Positions 54,785 through 61,569 of a stretch of 64,000 nucleotides of DNA are shown in pieces (within the stretch, counting starts at the first letter, position 1; the number at the start of each line of letters is the position of its first letter). The stretch is from assembly GCA_937910695.1 (NCBI GenBank), contig CALEMW010000068.1:1-64000 (forward strand), written 5' to 3'. A program made the position numbers and the translations under genes. The stretch comes from an uncultured bacterium. Its GTDB lineage: Bacteria; Krumholzibacteriota; Krumholzibacteriia; LZORAL124-64-63. The notes beneath the pieces are model-generated. The model saw only the letters and a list, made by a program, of their open reading frames with translations, was not told the origin of the DNA and did not search any database.

Positions 54785-54981
54785 CACGCACCCTCCCCTG
54801 GCAGTATGCCCCCCGGGGCATGGTAGCGCTTGGACAGCTCTGCCCACACCTCCGGCCAGGCCCGCTGTAGCAGGGCCTTGTTCTCGTCATCGGCCTGCCG
54901 CATGGCCGCCATGATCAGCGCGTAGAAGGGCGCCATCGCGAGCTCCTTGTTCTGGCTGTACCTGTAGTCGTAAAGGCTCAC
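54784..54981 (-). CDS. Hypothetical protein
   Basis: GTG start overlapping upstream stop; (V)SLYDYRYSQNKELAMAPFYALIMAAMRQ. Confidence 0.5.
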   Translation of the reverse strand: MSLYDYRYSQNKELAMAPFYALIMAAMRQADDENKALLQRAWPEVWAELSKRYHAPGGILPGEGA

Positions 54982-55160
54982 TGGGACACCTCCGTCCCGC
55001 CGTGCAGAGGTGGATTTGTGCAGGGGTGCTCCAGCAGCTCCCTGTTCCACAGCTCGACCACATCATCGTTGGCGTGGCTGAAGGGGGGGTTGCACGCCGC
55101 CAAGACGGCACGCTGGATCCTCCCCAGCTTCTTGCAGTTGATGCACTCACCGCACCTCAT
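54978..55160 (-). CDS. Small Cys protein
   Basis: MRCGECINCKKLGRIQRAVL. Confidence 0.5.
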   Translation of the reverse strand: MRCGECINCKKLGRIQRAVLAACNPPFSHANDDVVELWNRELLEHPCTNPPLHGGTEVSQ

Positions 55161-55329
55161 CGTCGTCCTCCTTGGGCTTCAGCGCCAGGCCGTACTTCCC
55201 CCAGTAGATCCCCTTCTTGGCATCGGCCAGCTGCGCCGCTTTGTACCGCTCGCTATCGTCCGCGGGGAAGCGCACGGAGGCATTTATGTGCAGGCACGAC
55301 GGAAGGCTCCCATTTCTACCCCGCTTCAT
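55147..55329 (-). CDS. Hypothetical protein
   Basis: 60-aa ORF. Confidence 0.4.
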   Translation of the reverse strand: MKRGRNGSLPSCLHINASVRFPADDSERYKAAQLADAKKGIYWGKYGLALKPKEDDDEVR

Positions 55330-55771
55330 TGGCGTCCTCCTTCACAGCGTCGCAGGGGTTCCCGCGCTCGAGGACCTCCACCAGCCGCATGCCCTCGCCG
55401 TCCTTCTCAGCCCGGATGACCAGGCCGTGCGCGCGGGGGACCATCTCCTCCCCCACCCGGATCGCCTTGGTCTCCTCGTCCTCGAGGAAGGGGACGAAGG
55501 CCACCAGCTTGCGTTCAGCCCCCTCCACGATCTTCCCGGCCGCCAGGCGCCCCGCGTACTTCTCGCTGGACTTGTACATCCCCACGAACGCGCAGAACTC
55601 GCAGTGCTGGTCCGGGATGGCCACCCGCATCGGTCCGGTGTAGCGGACCTTGTCGGAACTTGGCCCCCGCATCTTGAGCAGCACAGAGGGCATGTACGCT
55701 CCGCAGATGCTGCACGCCTGCATGACGGCTGTCCCCAAGGGGGCCTCCTTGAAATTGTCGGTGCGCTTCAC
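55316..55771 (-). CDS. Hypothetical protein with two CxxC pairs
   Basis: CSICGAYMP...CEFC. Confidence 0.55.
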   Translation of the reverse strand: MKRTDNFKEAPLGTAVMQACSICGAYMPSVLLKMRGPSSDKVRYTGPMRVAIPDQHCEFCAFVGMYKSSEKYAGRLAAGKIVEGAERKLVAFVPFLEDEETKAIRVGEEMVPRAHGLVIRAEKDGEGMRLVEVLERGNPCDAVKEDANEAG

Positions 55772-56619
55772 TCCTTCCTCCTGTCTTCCAGGGCGCCGGA
55801 CAGGTCAATCCTGTTAGTCGCCTCCTCGTCGTTGATGTCAGCCCAGACGTGCAGGCGCCACTTGCCCTCGTGGTGCTCCAAGAAGATCGGCGCGCCGGCC
55901 CCATCCTCAGAGGTGCAGTCCCCCAACCCCTCAGGTACGATGACCAATCCCGCGGCCTCCTCGATGATCTGAACCGCGCGGGGCACCCGGTCATCACCGC
56001 TCACCTTGTAGGGCGGCTCAGTGCTCACGCTGTTCCAGGTCTTCCCCAGGAGAGGCTTCTTGATCATCGGCTTCTTGGGCTTGCCGATGGCCGGCTTGTC
56101 CATGCGCTGGAAGCCCACGAAGCGGGTCTCCTTCTCCCCCTCCGCGCGCGTGTGCAGCGCGCAGAGGTAGTCGCCGCCGAGGGCCACGTTGAGCACCTTC
56201 TGGATGCCCAGGCCGCCCCAGGCCACCTGGCGCGAGCTCATGTCGAGGATCCGCACGAAGGTCAAGGCCTCCATCTCCTGCCGCCGGTGGGCCACCAGCT
56301 TGTTGAGCCGCTCGATGGCCTGGTCCGGGTAGGTGGGCTTCTCCTCCTCGGGGCACGCGGCCCCACACTCCCCACGGCACTTGACCCAGCCGGCCACGTG
56401 CTCCACCGTGCCCTGCCTGCACAGGGGGCATTCATCTCCGTGGTTCGTGTTGCGCAGCTCCTGCACCTCCCTCACCGAGTAGCAGAGGTCCCCACAGTGG
56501 CTGCACTCCCCATGGGGCACGACCTCCCCGGGCTTCACAAGCTCATGAAGCCTCCCGGTGACCGGGAGAATCTGGGTCTCGTCCAGGAGGTCTTCGCAGC
56601 CCCTGCACTTGAAGATCAC
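55768..56619 (-). CDS. Multi-zinc-ribbon protein, translationally coupled to the Tnp_20-like gene
   Basis: GTG start at 56619 overlaps TGA of upstream gene; CRGCEDLL, CSHCGDLC, CPLCRQG, CRGECGAAC. Confidence 0.6.
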   Translation of the reverse strand: MIFKCRGCEDLLDETQILPVTGRLHELVKPGEVVPHGECSHCGDLCYSVREVQELRNTNHGDECPLCRQGTVEHVAGWVKCRGECGAACPEEEKPTYPDQAIERLNKLVAHRRQEMEALTFVRILDMSSRQVAWGGLGIQKVLNVALGGDYLCALHTRAEGEKETRFVGFQRMDKPAIGKPKKPMIKKPLLGKTWNSVSTEPPYKVSGDDRVPRAVQIIEEAAGLVIVPEGLGDCTSEDGAGAPIFLEHHEGKWRLHVWADINDEEATNRIDLSGALEDRRKE

Positions 56620-57485
56620 GACGCACCCCCGGAGTGGGGGGCCATGCCCAGCTTCTCCACGGCGTAGGACTCCCGCACAGGCAGGCCCTCGATGGTCCGC
56701 CACTGCTTCCACAGCTCGAGCAGGAACATCTTGACCATGTAGCGCGTGGCATCCAGGTGCCGGTGCTTGTCGTCCCGGCCCCAGGGCGCCGGCCCGCCGG
56801 TGCCCCCGCAGTTCCAGCACTCCACCTCCTTGCCCTTCTCCTCCGTCTTGCCGTCCTCACCCTTGATGATGCCCTTACGCCGGCCCGTTCCTCCGCAGCC
56901 CATGCACAATGCCACCATCTGATGCTGCCGGCGGTGCTTGCGGCCGTCGTAGACCTTCTTCCAGGCGTCGTTGGCCTTCGTCAGGCAGCCGCCCATAACA
57001 TACAAGACCTTGGCCTTGCGCTTGGGGTCGTAGTCGGCCCGCTGGCCCTTGAACCTCCTGTCGGCCTGGCCCACGGTGCCCTTGCCCTGGCAGACAGAAC
57101 ACTTGTTGCCAGGCTTGCCGCCGCAGAAGGGGCAGTTCTTGACCACCACCTTCAGGCCCATCCAGCTCCAGAGCTGCGAGGCCGTCTCGCACTTCTCGAT
57201 GTTGATCTCCGCCACCAAGAAGGCGCTGATGGCCGGCCCGATGCCCAGCTGCGCATCCAGCCACTCCTTCCAGATGGGGATCCCTTTCAGGATCCGCTTC
57301 ATGGCCTTGAGGGAGGACTTCTCCAGCACCTCCAGGCCATTCCCCATCCCCTCGAAGAACACCTTGTCAGCGTCGTCGAGGACCACCTCATCGGTGGTGT
57401 TCCTGTTTCCGCTTTGAATGCGCAGCTTCTGGAGATCCTGAAATCCCCTGTACATCATCCGCAGCTTTGTCATTTCTGGCGTCAT
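56616..57485 (-). CDS. IS110/IS116/IS902 Tnp_20-like protein with four inserted CxxC(x)G zinc motifs; no RuvC-like DEDD domain
   Basis: AQLGIGPAISAFLVAEINIEKCETASQLWSWMGLKV (HhH, Tnp_20 pattern) ... YDPKRKAKVLYVMGGCLTKANDAWKKVYDGRKHR ... KHRHLDATRYMVKMFLLELW; inserted CPFCGGKP, CSVCQGKG, CMGCGGTG, CWNCGGTG; RBS AGGAGG before ATG 57485. Confidence 0.65.
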   Translation of the reverse strand: MTPEMTKLRMMYRGFQDLQKLRIQSGNRNTTDEVVLDDADKVFFEGMGNGLEVLEKSSLKAMKRILKGIPIWKEWLDAQLGIGPAISAFLVAEINIEKCETASQLWSWMGLKVVVKNCPFCGGKPGNKCSVCQGKGTVGQADRRFKGQRADYDPKRKAKVLYVMGGCLTKANDAWKKVYDGRKHRRQHQMVALCMGCGGTGRRKGIIKGEDGKTEEKGKEVECWNCGGTGGPAPWGRDDKHRHLDATRYMVKMFLLELWKQWRTIEGLPVRESYAVEKLGMAPHSGGAS

Positions 57486-57559
57486 GGTACAACCTCCTGT
57501 GTGCACGAAAATGTATAGTGGGTGACTAGTGTCATAGTCGTGCTGCCTATAACCCTTTG

Positions 57560-57567
57560 CTTATAGC
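57560..57567 (-). promoter_or_regulatory. GCTATAAG promoter-like motif driving Tnp_20-like gene
   Basis: Same GGNATAAG family, between array terminator and gene. Confidence 0.5.
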
Positions 57568-57595
57568 TAAAAAGGCGCCTGTATAAGCGCGCCAA
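57567..57595 (-). terminator. Rho-independent terminator between array and Tnp_20-like gene
   Basis: Minus strand GGCGCGCTTATACAGGCGCCTTTTTAGC; stem GGCGC/GCGCC then TTTTT. Confidence 0.65.
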
Positions 57596-57603
57596 CTTTT
57601 TAA

Positions 57604-58508
57604 GGGTGTCCCGCAGCGTATGGCTCGCTATCGTCATTTGGGTGTCTGGGATCAGAAGGCTCGCTTGTGCATCTCGTGTGTACAAGTAATCTTGGCTCGC
57701 CCGTCCTTTCGGGGTGACTGATCGAAATGGGGCTCGCTTCGTTGATATAGGGTTTCTCAGCACCTATGGCTCGCTTCGCATGTAGGGGTGTCTGCTCACA
57801 TTCGGCTCGCTCGTAGTGCATGGTTGTCCTGAGACCGTAAGCTCGCTGCCCACGGAGGGGTGTCCAGTTGATTGTGGCGCGCTCTGATGAGCGGGTGTCA
57901 AATATGATATGGCGCGCTTCTCGTGAAGGGGTGTCTTGTTGTTCGAGGCACGCTGGGCTTGTGAGTGCGTACAACGTCAAGTGGCTCGCTATATATGTCA
58001 GGGTGTCTATATCACTTGGGCTCGCTTTTCTCCGGGTGTCTTGGAGGTTTACGGCTCGCTAACGTTCAAAGGGTGACCAGCCTGGATAGGCTCGCTCTCT
58101 TGTACGGGGTGTCTATACGCTTTAGGCCCGCTCTCCTGGGAGGGTATCTCGATATGAGGCTCGCTTCGACCTTTAGGGTGTCCAGATCTGAGTGGCCCGC
58201 CGTTTGTTTCGGGTGTCACCTATACTCAGGCTCGCTGATGTAGCTAGGGTGTCTCGTCGAGATTCGGCTCGCTTCCTGTTCAAGGGTTATCTGCGCCACA
58301 AGGCTCGCTCATCGAAGAAGGGTGTCCAGTGTAGCTCGGCTCGCTGTTTAGTCTCGGGTGCACCACCGTTCTATGGCTCGCTCAACGGGTCGGGGTGTCC
58401 TTGTCAGAATGGCTCGCTGTGGTGTCTGGGGTGTCCATCTAGGTCAGGCGCGCAGTCTCGGTAAGGGTGTCTTTCCACGGGCGGCTCGCATAAGGATCTA
58501 GGGTGTCT
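57604..58508. repeat. Alternating short-motif array: 26 x A (GGGTGTCY) and 25 x B (GGCNCGCT) separated by 50 unique ~10-nt segments, period 18/36 nt; candidate non-coding RNA locus
   Basis: A at 57604, 57640, 57676 ... 58501 and B at 57622, 57658, 57694 ... 58483 counted by hand; 40/50 intervening segments exactly 10 nt; ORFs here are short and broken in all frames. Confidence 0.95.
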
Positions 58509-58514
58509 CACCGT

Positions 58515-58859
58515 CTACGGCTTAACCCTCACAGGAGGACAGAGCTGCGTCAAGTGCGCCTCCTCCCGAAAATGCCTCTTCAGCCAGGCCCTCCCACAAA
58601 GGGGGCCGGCCAGGACACGCACGGTGTCCTTTATCTCCTCAGCACCATCCCGCAAGGCCTGAGCATAGTTGCCCAACCTCACCGCGCGACGCAGCGCGCC
58701 CTCAGCGTCCTCCTGGGGCAGGTCCTCCTCCTCGATGTCCCTCAAGATCAAGGCCCGCTCCTCTTCGAGAAGGCCGATGAGCTCGAAGTCACTCATCGGT
58801 TGAGTTGGGCCTGTCTCCAACTTGGTGCTGAACAGGTCCATCGGGTCCTTTTTTGCCAT
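58515..58859 (-). CDS. Hypothetical protein
   Basis: 114-aa ORF; stop codon at edge of array. Confidence 0.65.
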   Translation of the reverse strand: MAKKDPMDLFSTKLETGPTQPMSDFELIGLLEEERALILRDIEEEDLPQEDAEGALRRAVRLGNYAQALRDGAEEIKDTVRVLAGPLCGRAWLKRHFREEAHLTQLCPPVRVKP

Positions 58860-58947
58860 TTTGATGCCTCACGTTGATGACGATGAAGGTCACGATGCCT
58901 CCAAGAATCATCGCACAGAGGGCCAGGTTGCCCAAGAGGTCGAGCAT
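58789..58947 (-). CDS. Small membrane protein (52 aa)
   Basis: Manual translation MLDLLGNLALCAMILGGIVTFIVINVRHQNG...; ATGA overlap with upstream gene. Confidence 0.5.
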   Translation of the reverse strand: MLDLLGNLALCAMILGGIVTFIVINVRHQNGKKGPDGPVQHQVGDRPNSTDE

Positions 58948-59249
58948 CAACTTTCTTCTCCTGCCAACAGCAGCTCCATCAGCGGGCGCACAATCTGCGC
59001 GACCCTGATGAGCTCGGAGAAGTCCTTGATGAAGAAGTCATGGTTTTCAAAAACCACGTCCACGCAGAGGTAATACCTCTCGCCATCCTCGTGCTTGTAG
59101 AGATCGAACCCGAAGAACTCACCCCCGGTAATGTGCATGTACCCGTGGTCACTCACAATCTTCTGCCAATCCTTGTCCTCATCCTGTTCTTCCCAGGGGT
59201 GCGCGACGGCCACCACCCGGCCCTGTTCATCAATTTGGTATGCCTTCAT
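58947..59249 (-). CDS. Hypothetical protein
   Basis: 100-aa ORF. Confidence 0.55.
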   Translation of the reverse strand: MKAYQIDEQGRVVAVAHPWEEQDEDKDWQKIVSDHGYMHITGGEFFGFDLYKHEDGERYYLCVDVVFENHDFFIKDFSELIRVAQIVRPLMELLLAGEES

Positions 59250-59494
59250 CCTTCATCTCCTCCTGGGTCTTGGATCTTCCCTTTATCAGGGGCCCAGATC
59301 AACTTGGGGTTGCGCACGAAGGGACTGCGCCACATCTCGGGCTCGTCCGCCGGGTCGAGAATCACACACCAGGCCGTCTTGCCTGACAAGACGTTCTGGT
59401 ACTCATAGATGGCCAAGGGCGGGTCGTCCTCCTTGTAGACGCCGTTGTTGTCCACCATCTCCTGCACGGTGCTCCTGTCTGTGTAGGTGGCCAT
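59246..59494 (-). CDS. Hypothetical protein
   Basis: 82-aa ORF. Confidence 0.55.
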   Translation of the reverse strand: MATYTDRSTVQEMVDNNGVYKEDDPPLAIYEYQNVLSGKTAWCVILDPADEPEMWRSPFVRNPKLIWAPDKGKIQDPGGDEG

Positions 59495-59896
59495 CTAGTC
59501 CTCCCTCCTGCTCTCGTCGAGCACCGCCTGGACGTGCTCAAGGCACTTCAAACCCTTGCCCCCAACGTGCCAGCTGGTGATCTGGCTCGGGAGCTTGCCC
59601 GCGTCACCGAGGTAGGCACGCCCGTTCTTCCAGTTGTAGACCCAGGCCATCGTCCCGTCGTCGAACAGGATATCCCACTCGACGTCCGTCTTGTGGTCGC
59701 TCGACCCGGGCCCGGGGGGGCCGAAAAGACCCACCAGGCGGTCAAAACTGGCCTTCACCTCCCCCACCAAGCCCCCATCGGGGAAAGGCAGCTCCCCATC
59801 GTTGTGGGTCTTGTAGCCCGGGGGCTTCATGTAGTCCTCGGCGAGCAAGCTCTTCGTCGAGAGCTCGCTGGGGGGCACAATTCGCGTTTTCGCCAT
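59495..59896 (-). CDS. Hypothetical protein
   Basis: 133-aa ORF. Confidence 0.6.
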   Translation of the reverse strand: MAKTRIVPPSELSTKSLLAEDYMKPPGYKTHNDGELPFPDGGLVGEVKASFDRLVGLFGPPGPGSSDHKTDVEWDILFDDGTMAWVYNWKNGRAYLGDAGKLPSQITSWHVGGKGLKCLEHVQAVLDESRRED

Positions 59897-59909
59897 AATC
59901 TTCTCCTCG

Positions 59910-60197
59910 TTAATGTACCCCCCTTATACCGAAGAGTTGGGGGTCTTGTACGAACGCCTCCTTCTGCTTGTGGGAGAGCTGCTTGATACCGCATTCCAGC
60001 TTTTGGGCGGCGGAGCGGGTATCAGGCAGCTTCGAGACCCACTCCAGCACGACAGGGCGCTGCCCTCGAAGGGCCTTGGCGCCGCCGGCGAGCTCGCCGT
60101 TGTGCTGGCGGATCCTGCGCGCCACGTCCTGGGACACCCCACAGTAGAGGTGGCCTCTGGACGTCCGGACGATGTAGGTGAACCAGCCCGCGGGCAT
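59910..60197 (-). CDS. GIY-YIG nuclease-domain protein
   Basis: FTYIVRTSRGHLYCGVSQDVARRIRQHN...GAKALRGQRPVVLEWVSKL. Confidence 0.88.
   Translation of the reverse strand: MPAGWFTYIVRTSRGHLYCGVSQDVARRIRQHNGELAGGAKALRGQRPVVLEWVSKLPDTRSAAQKLECGIKQLSHKQKEAFVQDPQLFGIRGVH
59933..59940 (-). promoter_or_regulatory. GGTATAAG promoter-like motif
   Basis: Upstream of start 59896; overlaps 3' end of GIY-YIG gene. Confidence 0.5.
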
Positions 60198-60809
60198 CTA
60201 CGGGGTCTTGGAGGGGGGCCGGGCCGCGGGTGAGGTAGTTGGGGCCCTGGAGGGCAGGGCCGCGGGGGTCCTGGAGGCCTTCAGCAGTGAGACCTCGTGG
60301 ATCAGCTTGTTCTGGGTGTCCACCATCGTCTTGAAGTTGGTGGCCTGCTTGACGGACCACAACCAACCACCGCCCAGGACGGTCAGGAGGCTGATGAGGG
60401 CGAGGACGAAGGAGATCTTCTCCTTCAGCAGCTTGTACCAGGGCTGCGCGGACGTCTCGACGTCCGGCGGGGGGCCGGGGACCATCTCCAGCTCCCCCTC
60501 ACTACTCACGTGGGCACGAATGGGGTCCATCTCGTCCACCACAGCGCCCAGAACTTCATCCAGAATCTTGTGGCGCGCGTTGCAGTCTTCCTCCCTGATG
60601 TACTTCTTCAGGGCATCTGCAAGATCCTCAAGATTCTTGTTGACTCTGTCCAGCTTCTTGTGGGCGACCGCGTTGCTCTTCACCAACCACTTCAGGTAGT
60701 GAGTCGCGTGGAGGGCCCATGAACGCAAGAGGCCTCCTTCCGGCCCAGATCCTTCAGGGATGGGCGGGAAGGGTAACTCTTCCGGGCGGATATCTTCACT
60801 GTCGGACAC
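60198..60809 (-). CDS. Single-TM protein (possible spanin/holin-like)
   Basis: ISFVLALISLLTVLGGGWLWSV; GTG start. Confidence 0.45.
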   Translation of the reverse strand: MSDSEDIRPEELPFPPIPEGSGPEGGLLRSWALHATHYLKWLVKSNAVAHKKLDRVNKNLEDLADALKKYIREEDCNARHKILDEVLGAVVDEMDPIRAHVSSEGELEMVPGPPPDVETSAQPWYKLLKEKISFVLALISLLTVLGGGWLWSVKQATNFKTMVDTQNKLIHEVSLLKASRTPAALPSRAPTTSPAARPPSKTP

Positions 60810-61473
60810 CGGGGTACCCCTTTATAGGTGGTGAGCCGATAGCTAGATATCGGCAATCCTTCAACGCTTCAGCAGCATGCACCACCCCAGGCCCCACGCT
60901 GCGCGCCTGCGCAGCTGACAGAGCCGTAGACCGGACTACTCCGCCCTCTTCCACGTCCAACCGCATTGCACCTGCCAACATCAGGAAAAGCTCTGTCTCC
61001 TTTTTGTGATCGTGGGGGGGAACGTAGGCTCCCTTGGACATCCAGACAAGTTGGATCGCGAACTCGTGGTTGACGTACAGCTCCACCCCGACGCATGTCC
61101 CCTTGGTGACGTTGTAGTGGATCGTCTCCCGTTCCGGGACAGGTTTACCTCCCATGGACATGACCAGCTTGTCCAGCTGGTGCAAGCCGTCCTCCATCAC
61201 ACGGCAGAACAGGTTGGCGACGCCCGGATTCTCCAACACCCGGAGATTTTCGGGAAGCTCGGGCAGGCCTACGGGTGTCAGTGCACCCTCATCTGAGAGG
61301 TCCGAATCCTCAAGGGAGGAGTCACTTACAGGAGACAACTGGTTCATTTCTTCCTCTCCACCCCCATCCTCGCGCTTCTCCGGCTCAGTTCGTCTGCTCA
61401 TGGCGATCTCTAGTGCACCGGCGGGCTCGCATGTGAACTCCTCCGTCGAGTAAATTACCTCGAGGGCCATCAT
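60796..61473 (-). CDS. Cupin-domain protein (true start may be internal)
   Basis: VPPHDHKKETELFLMLAGAMRLDVEEG...RSVGPGVVHAAEALKDCRYLAIGSP. Confidence 0.65.
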   Translation of the reverse strand: MMALEVIYSTEEFTCEPAGALEIAMSRRTEPEKREDGGGEEEMNQLSPVSDSSLEDSDLSDEGALTPVGLPELPENLRVLENPGVANLFCRVMEDGLHQLDKLVMSMGGKPVPERETIHYNVTKGTCVGVELYVNHEFAIQLVWMSKGAYVPPHDHKKETELFLMLAGAMRLDVEEGGVVRSTALSAAQARSVGPGVVHAAEALKDCRYLAIGSPPIKGYPGVRQ

Positions 61474-61527
61474 ACACGCTACCCCATGCAGCAGGAAAGG
61501 CCCTCAGTCAACCTCAAGTGTAGCATG

Positions 61528-61553
61528 GCTAAAAGGGGGGCTTGCGCCCCCCA
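61528..61553 (-). terminator. Rho-independent terminator
   Basis: GGGGGGCGCAAGCCCCCCTTTTAGC on minus strand. Confidence 0.85.
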
Positions 61554-61569
61554 GAACAGCTTCAACACC

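Noticed and set aside
57600-58464. Protein-coding repeats (36 nt = 12 codons; ORFs 57600-57980 minus, 57868-58062, 57965-58243 and 58192-58464 plus)
   Set aside because: Frames are interrupted and the predicted peptides show no 12-aa repeat conservation; indels of 1-3 nt break the frame.
57604-58508. CRISPR array
   Set aside because: Conserved blocks are only 8 nt, two types alternate, spacers are 10 nt, and no cas genes are present in the window.
56616-58508. Intact IS110-family insertion sequence
   Set aside because: No RuvC-like DEDD domain, catalytic-Ser region replaced by zinc motifs, and gene is embedded in and coupled to a phage operon with no visible element boundaries.
57604-58508. 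Iteron/centromere-type protein-binding array
   Set aside because: Not excluded, but 18-nt alternate spacing is not helically phased and the two distinct motifs with all-different spacers are atypical; kept only as an alternative hypothesis.
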